Of a DNA stretch of 42,520 bases, positions 1 to 7,669 are shown piece after piece (the first letter of the stretch is position 1; each line of letters starts with the position of its first letter). A model generated the notes under the pieces. The model was not told where the DNA came from and searched no databases. It worked only from the letters and a program-made list of their open reading frames with translations. A program made the translations under genes and the position numbers. Origin of the DNA: Chryseobacterium sp. YIM B08800 (GTDB taxonomy: Bacteria; Bacteroidota; Bacteroidia; Flavobacteriales; Weeksellaceae); NCBI RefSeq assembly GCF_026163565.1, contig NZ_JAPDKN010000032.1, forward strand, positions 1 to 42,520, written 5' to 3'.

Positions 1-23
1 AATAAAAAATAAAATTTAATACT

Positions 24-683
24 ATGAAAAAAATCTTAATGACATCACTTTTCGCTTCTGCAGCTACATTATCCGCACAAATTTACGCTCCTACAGGTAG
101 CACAATTGGCACAACATTAAATTCAACATCTACTAATATTGGTATAGGAACAAATGATCCTAAATCCACTTTAGAAGTTGCAGGCACAGCAATCTTTAGT
201 GATATTGTTAGTTCAGGCTCAAATTCTTGGAGAATCCACACTCCTGATGACGGAAGAAAAACAATACATTTTGCTTTTAGAAGTCCTGGAGATACAGATT
301 ACTCAAATTGGGAATGGGACAAAGCATTCATCATTAATGGCGAAAACGGAAACGCCATGGTTCAAGGAAAACTTGAAGCTAAAGAAATAAAAGTAACTCT
401 TACCCCAACCGCAGACTTTGTATTCGCAGAAGATTATGACCTTCCAAAATTAGAGGATGTTGAAAAACATATTAAAGAGAAAAAGCATTTACCTGAAGTT
501 GCCTCAGCAAAGCAAATGGAAAAAGAAGGTGTGAATGTAGGTGAATTTCAAATTAAACTCTTGCAAAAAATAGAGGAATTGACTTTATATACGATTGAGC
601 AGAATAAACAACTCAAAATTCAAAAAGAAGAAATTGAGCTGCTTAAAAAGCAGATGAATCTTAACAATCAAAAAAACAGATAA
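24..683 (+). CDS. Exported stalk / tail-fibre-like protein with C-terminal coiled coil
   Basis: 219 aa, beginning with a signal peptide (Lys-rich start, hydrophobic core, cleavage near SAQ at about residue 19). Residues 38-54 (NIGIGTNDPKSTLEVAG) match the short repeat at the start of many Bacteroidota stalk or tail-fibre-like surface proteins. Residues 130-180 (ADFVFAEDYDLPKLEDVEKH onward) match the C-terminal segment common in these proteins, and residues 170-212 are a charged heptad-like coiled coil. I see no S74 autoprocessing domain. The ORF stops 3 nt before the next gene, so the two are probably co-transcribed. Role is not known; export and trimerisation through the coiled coil are inference. 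Only 23 nt of upstream sequence is visible, so the promoter cannot be judged. Confidence 0.8.
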   Translation: MKKILMTSLFASAATLSAQIYAPTGSTIGTTLNSTSTNIGIGTNDPKSTLEVAGTAIFSDIVSSGSNSWRIHTPDDGRKTIHFAFRSPGDTDYSNWEWDKAFIINGENGNAMVQGKLEAKEIKVTLTPTADFVFAEDYDLPKLEDVEKHIKEKKHLPEVASAKQMEKEGVNVGEFQIKLLQKIEELTLYTIEQNKQLKIQKEEIELLKKQMNLNNQKNR

Positions 684-686
684 TTG

Positions 687-2372
687 ATGAAAACAAAAAA
701 TATTTATCTAACATGTCTGTTTTGTTTGGGATTTATCAAGGTTTTTTCCCAAGGAGAGAATGATAATTGGCATTTTAGTGCAGGAGCCGCTATCAATTTT
801 TCAGGAATATCACCTGTTGTAATTAACAATAGCCAGATTTCGGGCTTTGAAGCGGTAGGTACAGCAAGTGATAGCAATGGAGAATTATTATTCTATACCA
901 ACGGTTCAGATATTTGGAATAGACAAAATCAAATAATGCAAAATGGATCGGGTTTATTGGGTCATAATTCTAATCAACAATTGCAGATTGTAAAATATCC
1001 TAATAACCCAGGAAAATATTTTATTTTTACAACTGGAATCACGATTTCTACTCCTGTTATAAATAATTACATTGCATATTCTATAGTTGATATGTCTTTA
1101 GGAGCTAATGGTACAGGACAGCCTTTAGGTGCTGTAATGCCTGCTTTTAAAAATATTCCTATTTTGGATAATAATGGAAACACTTTCAAAAGTGAGGCTA
1201 TTACTGCTATTCCCCACACCAATGGAGTTGGTTTTTGGGTTGTTATTCCTTATGGAACAAAATTATTCAGCTACCTTGTAGATAATCAGGGGTTTCATCC
1301 TACACCGGTTGTAAGTAACATCAATTTTCCGGCTAATTTGCAGACAGGATATTATTTTAATATAAAGGCTTCTCCAAAATTAAATAATCCTGCGTTTAAC
1401 TTTTCTAATTTTATCTGTATTAATACATGGAATGGAACAGCGGGTATTAAAACGTATTCTTTCAATGCAACTACAGGGCAGATTACCAATCAATATGTTT
1501 TAGATATGAGTAGTCAGCTATCTACTTATTCGGCAGAATTTAGTAAAGACGGTAGTATTTTATATTTAGGCAGGCATGAAAACAATACGGCTGTATACGC
1601 CGTTAATCTTGTAGCCTCCACAACTTCTTTGGTTTACAATCAAATTTTTAGTCAGAATGACTTAACATGTGCTGCAATACAAAGAAATAAATATGATGAT
1701 ATTTACATCAGTTTCAGAAATCAGCCTTATCTAAGTAAAATTAATAACCCTAATGTATTTGGAGGGAGCTCAGTAAATGTTAATGAAATTTTTTTAAATG
1801 GAAGAACAACACAAATGGGACTTCCGCAGCTTATTCCGGGCATACAGCATTCTCCACCTAATCCCAACCAATGTCTTACAAATATTTTACTTACAACAGA
1901 AGAACTTAATACAGTTTATACTCATCAGGCAAGCAATACAATTATTACCCAAGATGATTACTTGATAAAACCGCGTAAAGATATTACGATGATAGCTGGA
2001 AAGAGTATTACCTTCAATCCTAACACACACATTATGTATGGAGCGAAACTACTTGCTAAGATTGAAAACTGTGAAGGAGTAATACCTGAAGTAAATAAAA
2101 AAAGTGAACAGAAAGTTTACATAAAATTTGAGTTGGATAAAGATGTTCTACGAGATAATGTAAATATTTTCCCAAACCCAGCGTCAGATTTTGTTAATAT
2201 CAATTCACAATTGAAGATCAAATCTTGGAAGGTGTATGATTTATCTGTAAAGCAAATCTCAAAAGGCAATTCGAGTAAAATTAATGTAAAGGATTTTATA
2301 AAGGGAATTTACATGATTAATATCTTGTTTGAAAACGGGAAAAATATATCTAAAAAAGTTTCTGTTAAATAA
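687..2372 (+). CDS. T9SS-secreted protein with C-terminal sorting domain
   Basis: 561 aa from the ATG at 687; the codon just before it is TTG and would add only one residue. The signal peptide ends near VFSQ (about residue 22). The middle has repeated beta-strand-rich segments with SNGELLFYTNG- and NNPGKYFIFTT-like motifs, as in predicted beta-propeller surface proteins of Bacteroidota. Around residues 430-465 is a KAGKSITFNPNTHIMYGA-like segment often found before sorting domains. Residues about 491-561 (NIFPNPASDFVNI start, KGIYMINI, lysine-rich end) form a type A T9SS sorting domain. The protein is therefore probably carried across the outer membrane and cleaved or anchored at the surface. 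Ligand or activity unknown. It follows the upstream exported protein with a 3-nt gap. Confidence 0.85.
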   Translation: MKTKNIYLTCLFCLGFIKVFSQGENDNWHFSAGAAINFSGISPVVINNSQISGFEAVGTASDSNGELLFYTNGSDIWNRQNQIMQNGSGLLGHNSNQQLQIVKYPNNPGKYFIFTTGITISTPVINNYIAYSIVDMSLGANGTGQPLGAVMPAFKNIPILDNNGNTFKSEAITAIPHTNGVGFWVVIPYGTKLFSYLVDNQGFHPTPVVSNINFPANLQTGYYFNIKASPKLNNPAFNFSNFICINTWNGTAGIKTYSFNATTGQITNQYVLDMSSQLSTYSAEFSKDGSILYLGRHENNTAVYAVNLVASTTSLVYNQIFSQNDLTCAAIQRNKYDDIYISFRNQPYLSKINNPNVFGGSSVNVNEIFLNGRTTQMGLPQLIPGIQHSPPNPNQCLTNILLTTEELNTVYTHQASNTIITQDDYLIKPRKDITMIAGKSITFNPNTHIMYGAKLLAKIENCEGVIPEVNKKSEQKVYIKFELDKDVLRDNVNIFPNPASDFVNINSQLKIKSWKVYDLSVKQISKGNSSKINVKDFIKGIYMINILFENGKNISKKVSVK

Positions 2373-2380
2373 TACAACAA

Positions 2381-2412
2381 AAAAAAGGTTCAGAAAATTC
2401 TGAACCTTTTTT
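2381..2412. terminator. Bidirectional intrinsic terminator
   Basis: Perfect 15-bp hairpin (arms 2381-2395 and 2398-2412) with an A-run on one side and a T-run on the other. It lies between the convergent T9SS protein gene and sodA and can serve both. Confidence 0.85.
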
Positions 2413-2430
2413 ATTTTAAACAATAGAAAA

Positions 2431-3027
2431 TTATTTGTTGAATAATTCCTCTACTTTATCCCAGTTTACAACGTCGAAGAACGCAGATACATAATCAGGT
2501 CTTCTGTTTTGATAGTTTAAGTAATATGCATGCTCCCAAACATCCAATCCTAAAACAGGAGTTCCTTTTACATCAGCAACAGGCATTAATGGGTTATCCT
2601 GATTTGGAGTAGAAGTTACAGAAACAGATCCGTCTTCATTTTTTACCAACCAAGCCCATCCTGAACCAAATCTTGTTTTAGCAGCCTCAGAAAAATCATT
2701 TTTGAATTTTTCAAGACCACCATAATTTTCGATAGCAGCTTTTACGCTTCCTACAGGCTCTTTGCTTCCTCCCGGAGTTAATATTTCCCAGAAAAGAGAG
2801 TGATTGAAGTGACCTCCACCGTTATTTCTTACTGCTGGTTTTTCAACAGCTGTTTTACAGATTTCTTCGATAGATAATCCTTCAAGATCAGTTCCTTCGA
2901 TTGCTTTATTTAAGTTATCAACATACGCTTGGTGATGTTTTGAATGGTGGATTTCCATTGTTTTTGCATCAATTGTTGGCTCTAAAGCTTCATAAGCATA
3001 TCCTAATTTTGGTAATTCAAATGACAT
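2431..3027 (-). CDS. sodA: Superoxide dismutase, Mn type by signature residues
   Basis: 198 aa. Converts superoxide to oxygen and hydrogen peroxide in the cytoplasm. The start is the ATG at 3027 ([17 protein letters not shown]): a 9-residue extension to a TTG at 3054 is possible but would overlap the predicted promoter. Metal ligands are H27, H76, D162 and H166 (DVWEHAYY). G72 before the second ligand and Q143 (PNQDNPLM) match the Mn-type rather than the Fe-type pattern, although cambialistic use cannot be excluded. No signal peptide with this start. Monocistronic: a promoter stands immediately upstream and a terminator downstream. Confidence 0.95.
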   Translation of the reverse strand: MSFELPKLGYAYEALEPTIDAKTMEIHHSKHHQAYVDNLNKAIEGTDLEGLSIEEICKTAVEKPAVRNNGGGHFNHSLFWEILTPGGSKEPVGSVKAAIENYGGLEKFKNDFSEAAKTRFGSGWAWLVKNEDGSVSVTSTPNQDNPLMPVADVKGTPVLGLDVWEHAYYLNYQNRRPDYVSAFFDVVNWDKVEELFNK

Positions 3028-3051
3028 AAGTTTATTTTTAATGTTATGATT

Positions 3052-3082
3052 CAAAGTTAGCCAATATTCAAGCCATTATCAA
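3052..3082 (-). promoter_or_regulatory. sodA promoter (TTG-N20-TAACTTTG)
   Basis: On the minus strand the -7 box TAACTTTG (3059-3052) and the -33 TTG (3082-3080) are separated by 20 nt, matching the Bacteroidota consensus TTG-N17-23-TAnnTTTG. It leaves a short leader of roughly 20 nt before the ATG at 3027 and supports that start. Confidence 0.65.
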
Positions 3083-3142
3083 AAATTGAAGATTACTTTA
3101 ATAAATCTTTAACATTGATAATAACAAAAAGGCATCTAAATA

Positions 3143-3171
3143 TTGATAAATCCATTATTTTTTTAAATTTG
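3143..3171 (+). promoter_or_regulatory. Promoter of the 3177 lipoprotein gene
   Basis: TTG (3143-3145), 18 nt, TAAATTTG (3164-3171). The ATG at 3177 is only 5 nt past the -7 box, so the transcript would have almost no 5' leader. Confidence 0.55.
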
Positions 3172-3176
3172 TCGTT

Positions 3177-3770
3177 ATGAAGAAAATTTACATACTCTCA
3201 ACATTATTTTTATTATTGATAAGCTGTAACTCAGGAGAAAAAATTTCGTCCGATGAATATTTAGTGATCAATAAAGCAATTGGTCATATTTTACAGCCTT
3301 ACGGAACAACTTTTACCGATACCGAAGAACTTAATGAAATTGCGAGAGAATATAATATTGATATTACCCGTATAAGTCAGGAAGATTCAAAAAAAATTAA
3401 TGAAATCATCTCGTCGAGAAGAGGATATGAGTTTGCTGTTGTAGATACTCTTGCAGAAACAGATACCAAAAGCGGAAAATACACCTTTGATTTAAAAATT
3501 GACAGTTTGATTCCGAGTGTTGAAAAATTACCCAAAGCAGTAATGAACAGTGAAATGTTGCGATTTCCTGAAAATTACACAAGAGTAAAGACAGTAAATA
3601 ATCCAGAAAATTTCTTAGGCAAAATTAAGTTGGAACGTGTAATATTTAATGATGCTAAAGATAAAGCCATGATTTTTTATACTAAATGTAAAAAGATGAA
3701 TAACAAAGAATGCTCATTCAATACAATTAGTTTAATTAAAGAACATAATGAATGGTATATTCGCCATTAA
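3177..3770 (+). CDS. Putative lipoprotein of unknown function
   Basis: 197 aa. A type II signal peptide is clear: basic start, hydrophobic core and lipobox LLISC with lipidated Cys at about residue 17. The mature part is soluble and charged, with no family I recognise; it ends in a strand-rich segment (CSFNTISLIKEHNEWYIRH). It stands alone between divergent sodA and convergent rho, with its own promoter and terminator. Probably anchored in the periplasm or outer membrane. Function not inferable. Confidence 0.75.
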   Translation: MKKIYILSTLFLLLISCNSGEKISSDEYLVINKAIGHILQPYGTTFTDTEELNEIAREYNIDITRISQEDSKKINEIISSRRGYEFAVVDTLAETDTKSGKYTFDLKIDSLIPSVEKLPKAVMNSEMLRFPENYTRVKTVNNPENFLGKIKLERVIFNDAKDKAMIFYTKCKKMNNKECSFNTISLIKEHNEWYIRH

Positions 3771-3777
3771 TAAAGCA

Positions 3778-3805
3778 AAAAGCAGTCAAAATTTTGACTG
3801 CTTTT
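3778..3805. terminator. Bidirectional intrinsic terminator
   Basis: Hairpin with arms AAAAGCAGTC and GACTGCTTTT around an A4T4 centre, between the convergent lipoprotein gene and rho. The same GCAGTC stem recurs in the terminator near 35175. Confidence 0.8.
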
Positions 3806-3829
3806 ATATTTTTAAAGTAAAATACTTTA

Positions 3830-5707
3830 TTATCTGTTCATAGACATCAAGAACTCTTCATTATTTAAAGTTCCTCTGATGTTTTTGTTGACAAATTCCA
3901 TTGCTTCGATAGGATTCATTTCTGAAAGATACTTTCTGAAGATCCACATTCTCTGTGAAGTGACCTCATCAAGCAATAAATCGTCTCTTCTTGTACTTGA
4001 AGAAACCAAATCGATAGCAGGATAAATTCTTCTGTTCGCAATTTTTCTGTCTAATTGAAGCTCCATGTTTCCGGTACCTTTGAATTCCTCAAAAATAACT
4101 TCATCCATTTTAGAACCTGTATCAATTAAAGCAGTTGCGATAATCGTTAATGATCCTCCGTTTTCAATTTTTCTTGCAGCTCCGAAGAATCTTTTCGGTT
4201 TGTGAAGAGCATTTGCATCAACACCACCGGAAAGTACTTTTCCAGAAGCAGGAGTTACGGTATTGTAAGCTCTCGCCAATCTTGTAATTGAATCTAAAAG
4301 AATCACCACATCATGACCACATTCTACCATTCTTTGCGCTTTCGCTAAAACTAAATTAGCAACTTTTACGTGTTTATCTGCAGCTTCGTCAAATGTAGAA
4401 GCAATTACTTCTGCATTCACACTTCTCTCCATGTCGGTAACTTCTTCAGGACGTTCGTCGATCAAAAGCACCATCATATAAACTTCTGGGTGATTGGCTG
4501 CGATAGAGTTGGCAATATCTTTCAACAACATTGTTTTACCGGTTTTCGGCTGAGCAACGATCATCGCTCTTTGACCTTTTCCGATAGGTGCAAAAAGATC
4601 TACAATTCTTGTTGACATCGTAGAATTATCTCCAGAAAGATTAAATTTCTCTTCAGGGAATAATGGCGTAAGATATTCGAAAGCGACACGATCTTTAATA
4701 TATGCTAAATCACGACCGTTTACTTCTGTTGGTTTTAGTAATGAAAAATATTTTTCACCTTCTTTCGGAAGTCTTACAATTCCTCTTACGGTATCTCCGG
4801 TTTTTAAACCAAAATTTCTGATCTGTGCTGTCGAAACATACACATCATCCGGTGAAGAAATATAAGAGAAGTCTGATGAACGTAAAAATCCGTAATTATC
4901 TGGTAAAATTTCTAAAACCCCTTCAATACTAACCATTCCGTCGAAGCTGAACTCTTTTTTCTGCTCGTGTTGCTCCTCTTGTCTCTCAGCTCTTTCAGCA
5001 TGTTGCTGTCTGTTCTGATTAGGATTCTGGTTTTGATTAGGGTTGTTTTGATTAGAATTCTGATTTTGGTTATTGTTCTGATTTCTATTTTGAGAATTTC
5101 CACTGTTTTGCTGTGGATGGTTTTGACCTTTTTGTTGTTGAGGCTGACCTTGCTGTGGTCTTTTAGGTCTTTCTTCTTTAGCTTGTGCAGGTGCACTTGG
5201 CTGAGAATCTATATTTAAAGGAAGTTCTATTGTTCCTTTTGCTTCAATCTCGCTGCTTTGCGAAGGAGGTGAAACTCTTTTTCTTTTTTGTCTGTTGTTA
5301 GAAGGAGCAGTTTTCTCTTCAACATCAATCTGTGGTGTTTCTGCTTTTACTTCTTCCACTGGAGCTTCTTCCGTTTTAACAATTTCCGGCTCCGGTGCAG
5401 GTTGAGTTTCTTTTGGCTCAGCTTCAGCTTTTGGTTCTACCTTAGGTTTTGCGGTCTTCTTAGGAGCTGCCTTTTTAGGAGCAGCTTTAACCGCTTTTTC
5501 AGCTGGTTTTTCATCCGCACTTGCAGCTGTTACTTCTGTGGTATTGAAATAATCTTTTGTAACTTTAGGGTTGGAAGCCTGAAAATCTAGGATAGCAAAG
5601 ATTTTATCATTTTCATTGCTGTTTCTTGCAACCTTAACGCCCAAATCTTTTAAGATTTTAGTCAATTCCGTTACAGATTTTGACCTTAACGTTTCTATGT
5701 TAAACAT
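3830..5707 (-). CDS. rho: Transcription termination factor Rho with long disordered insertion
   Basis: 625 aa, about 200 longer than E. coli Rho (419). Hexameric RNA-dependent ATPase that ends transcription. Order: Rho_N helical domain (about 1-50); low-complexity insertion (about 60-250), first Ala/Lys/Glu/Pro-rich, then an extreme Asn/Gln-rich tract at 174-236; cold-shock-type RNA-binding domain (about 255-330); RecA-like ATPase with Walker A AQPKTGKT at 385-392 (K391), the [12 protein letters not shown] segment and Walker B-like [15 protein letters not shown]. The ATPase core shows no missing key residue. Long insertions are known in Bacteroidota Rho, and an intrinsically disordered region in Bacteroides Rho has been linked to phase separation; the same for this protein is inference. 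It is transcribed alone from a promoter overlapping that of the DUF4293 gene. Confidence 0.97.
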   Translation of the reverse strand: MFNIETLRSKSVTELTKILKDLGVKVARNSNENDKIFAILDFQASNPKVTKDYFNTTEVTAASADEKPAEKAVKAAPKKAAPKKTAKPKVEPKAEAEPKETQPAPEPEIVKTEEAPVEEVKAETPQIDVEEKTAPSNNRQKRKRVSPPSQSSEIEAKGTIELPLNIDSQPSAPAQAKEERPKRPQQGQPQQQKGQNHPQQNSGNSQNRNQNNNQNQNSNQNNPNQNQNPNQNRQQHAERAERQEEQHEQKKEFSFDGMVSIEGVLEILPDNYGFLRSSDFSYISSPDDVYVSTAQIRNFGLKTGDTVRGIVRLPKEGEKYFSLLKPTEVNGRDLAYIKDRVAFEYLTPLFPEEKFNLSGDNSTMSTRIVDLFAPIGKGQRAMIVAQPKTGKTMLLKDIANSIAANHPEVYMMVLLIDERPEEVTDMERSVNAEVIASTFDEAADKHVKVANLVLAKAQRMVECGHDVVILLDSITRLARAYNTVTPASGKVLSGGVDANALHKPKRFFGAARKIENGGSLTIIATALIDTGSKMDEVIFEEFKGTGNMELQLDRKIANRRIYPAIDLVSSSTRRDDLLLDEVTSQRMWIFRKYLSEMNPIEAMEFVNKNIRGTLNNEEFLMSMNR

Positions 5708-5786
5708 ATTTAATGTAAAAATGTAATTAGTTGTGAGTAAGAAAAGTAAGTCGGGTGACTTTTGTTTTCAAGTACATTGTATGTTG

Positions 5787-5816
5787 CAAATCTACACTTA
5801 TTTTTGAATTGTGCAA
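5787..5816 (-). promoter_or_regulatory. rho promoter
   Basis: Minus strand: -7 box TAGATTTG (5794-5787) and -33 TTG (5816-5814), spacer 19 nt. Leader of about 75 nt before the rho ATG. It interleaves with the divergent DUF4293 promoter. Confidence 0.65.
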
Positions 5817-5833
5817 AATTTATGTTATTTTTG
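5804..5833 (+). promoter_or_regulatory. DUF4293 gene promoter
   Basis: TTG (5804-5806), 19 nt, TATTTTTG (5826-5833), 19 nt before the ATG at 5853. Its -33 element lies beside the -33 element of the rho promoter on the other strand. Confidence 0.7.
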
Positions 5834-5852
5834 CTTCTGAATTTAAAATTCT

Positions 5853-6242
5853 ATGTTACAGAGAATACAGACCATTTGGATTTTGCTGTCTGTTTTAGCA
5901 GCAGCTTTCTTATATATTACAGGACAAGATGTAGATGTTTTCGGAAAAACTCCGATTATCAGTATCTCGTCAATTGTTTTAGTTTTGGTAGGAGCATTGA
6001 GTTTATTCAGTTTTAAAAACAGAAAAAGACAAATCTTGCTGAATACGATCAGCATTATTATAAACGCTTTGTTGATTGGTGTATTGGTGTACTGGATGCA
6101 AAACTTATCCGGAGGAATAGATTTTCCTGAGAAGGGTATTGAGCCGGTTTTCCCATCGATTGCGGTAATTTGTTTGTTTTTGGCAAATATTTTTATCAAG
6201 AAAGATGAGAGGCTCGTAAAATCTGTAGACAGACTACGATAA
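5853..6242 (+). CDS. DUF4293 family integral membrane protein
   Basis: 129 aa starting MLQRIQTIWILLSVLAAAF, the typical N-terminus of DUF4293. Four hydrophobic segments are visible (about 8-24, 36-54, 62-81, 99-114) with a short basic loop (KNRKRQ) between the second and third and a charged C-terminus. Bacteroidota genomes commonly place this family next to rho, as here. Molecular function unknown. A terminator follows. Confidence 0.85.
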   Translation: MLQRIQTIWILLSVLAAAFLYITGQDVDVFGKTPIISISSIVLVLVGALSLFSFKNRKRQILLNTISIIINALLIGVLVYWMQNLSGGIDFPEKGIEPVFPSIAVICLFLANIFIKKDERLVKSVDRLR

Positions 6243-6266
6243 CCTTACAACGATTTTTTGAGTGAG

Positions 6267-6297
6267 AACAGCTTCCTTTTTGGGAGCTGTTTTTTAT
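6267..6297 (+). terminator. Intrinsic terminator after DUF4293 gene
   Basis: 10-bp stem (6267-6276 with 6282-6291, one G-T pair), loop of five T, followed by a T-tract. Confidence 0.8.
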
Positions 6298-6302
6298 TTC
6301 CC

Positions 6303-6402
6303 AAAGATTTCGCAGATTTACACAGATGATTGGAAATAAAATGATATTATTAATTTAGAATAGAGAATAAAATCTGTGAGAATTCGTGAAATCTGTGGGA
6401 AT
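6303..6402. repeat. Intergenic palindromic element, two-plus-two CRCAGAT boxes
   Basis: Two boxes CGCAGAT (6311-6317) and CACAGAT (6321-6327) are followed after an AT-rich centre by two inverted copies ATCTGTG (6372-6378, 6391-6397). Related elements occur near 35015, 39901 and, as a half copy, 41195. Confidence 0.6.
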
Positions 6403-6695
6403 TAAATAAATTGAGATCAATCAAAACTATTTGTATTACTTAAACGAAGTGCCTTTTATCTTAAAAAATAATTTTCTTTTCAAAAAGACTTTGTTTAACC
6501 TTGCGATAATTAAACGCAAAGCAAGACTAAGAAAATCAACTCATGCTATGAAAATAAGATAAACAAAGGCGTTTCACTTATTTCCGAAATACAAAAATGC
6601 ATAACAGATCATTTAGATATTTTGAATCACTTTGCAACATTTTATATAAAACCGCTACTTATTCAATTAGTATAAAGAAATAATACAATTTAAAT
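6403..6695. other. Gene-free stretch with decayed inverted repeat
   Basis: No coding potential seen. The segment around 6440-6575 has imperfect inverted similarity (GAAGTGCCTTTTATCTT against AAGATAAACAAAGGCGTTTC) and contains TTAAACGCAAAG, which recurs inverted near 41371-41382. No clear promoter consensus was found for the peptidase gene at 6696. Confidence 0.4.
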
Positions 6696-7619
6696 ATGAA
6701 AAAGCTAATCTATCTTTCCTTATCATTTTTCGCAATTTCAGCTTTTGCACAGGATGTTTCTGAAGAGAGAGTAAAAACCGTTATTTCAACTCTGGCTTCA
6801 GACGAAATGAAAGGTCGTGAAATTGGAACTCCCGAAAACGACAAAGCTGCAGAATATATTGCACAGCTTTTTAAAGAAAACAATCTGGAATATTGTACAG
6901 GTAATTCTTATCTCGTTCCTTTTAATTATAAAGGAAAAACAGCTTACAATGTTTGTGGAATTAAAAAAGGAAAATCTGAAAAGTTTTTAGGATTTACTGG
7001 TCACTTTGATCATATCGGAGTTAGCAATAAATCCGGAGACAATATTAACAATGGTGCAGATGATGACGCAAGCGGAATTACAACTTTGGTAGGCATTGCC
7101 GATTATTTTAAAAATAAAACTCCCGAATTCTCAATGGTTTTCATGGCATTTAATGGAGAAGAAAAAGGAATGTTGGGTTCAATCGCTATTTCTGAAGACA
7201 AAAAATTAGATCATATCTACAATAATCTTTCAGCTTTATTCAACTTCGAAATGGTTGCTACAGAAGCTGAATTTGGAAAAAACACAGTATTCATTACCGG
7301 GGACGAGTTTTCTGATTTGGATGAATTGTTTAATAAAAATGCCGTAAACGGTTTAAAAATTTATCCCGATCCTTATGCGAAGCAACAATTGTTTTACAGA
7401 TCAGACAATGTAAGTTTTGTAAAAAAGAAAATTATTGCCCATTCTATTTCTACTGCAGACATGAGTAAAATCACCCATTATCATCAGGCAAATGACGATA
7501 TGAGCATCGTAAATTCTGAAAATATGACGCAGATTATCAATAACTTTGCAAAAACTTTAGAGAAATTAAGCCCTAAAAACTTCAATCCGAAGTATAATGA
7601 TAAAGTAAATTTCAATTAA
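6696..7619 (+). CDS. Exported M28-family zinc metallopeptidase
   Basis: 307 aa with a signal peptide ending at AFAQ (residue 19), so periplasmic or secreted. The M28 core follows: first metal site in TGHFDHIG (H103, D105), bridging Asp in GADDDASG (D122), catalytic/ligand pair in FNGEEKG (E155, E156), and last His in HYHQANDD (H263). The usual ligand Asp after the EE pair appears as Glu (E185 in NFEMVA), a conservative change that may still bind zinc. M28 enzymes remove N-terminal residues from peptides; substrate here unknown. Separated from the ABC exporter by 50 nt. Confidence 0.88.
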   Translation: MKKLIYLSLSFFAISAFAQDVSEERVKTVISTLASDEMKGREIGTPENDKAAEYIAQLFKENNLEYCTGNSYLVPFNYKGKTAYNVCGIKKGKSEKFLGFTGHFDHIGVSNKSGDNINNGADDDASGITTLVGIADYFKNKTPEFSMVFMAFNGEEKGMLGSIAISEDKKLDHIYNNLSALFNFEMVATEAEFGKNTVFITGDEFSDLDELFNKNAVNGLKIYPDPYAKQQLFYRSDNVSFVKKKIIAHSISTADMSKITHYHQANDDMSIVNSENMTQIINNFAKTLEKLSPKNFNPKYNDKVNFN

Positions 7620-7669
7620 AAACGTCTATCATTTATATTTTAAGTAATTTTGCTATCCAATTTTATTGA

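Noticed and set aside
24..683. Tail-fibre-like protein as a sign of prophage
   Set aside because: It has a signal peptide, no phage genes adjoin, and such proteins are common chromosomal exports in Bacteroidota.
3028..3054. N-terminal extension of SodA to a TTG codon
   Set aside because: It covers the predicted -7 box and is not part of the family's N-terminus.
5000..5200. Short repeats that could suggest a CRISPR array
   Set aside because: They are Asn/Gln codon runs within the rho frame, without regular spacers.
4967..5590. Plus-strand ORFs opposite the rho insertion
   Set aside because: Leu/Phe/Ile-rich shadows of the repeated Asn/Gln and Lys codons on the other strand; no promoter or family.
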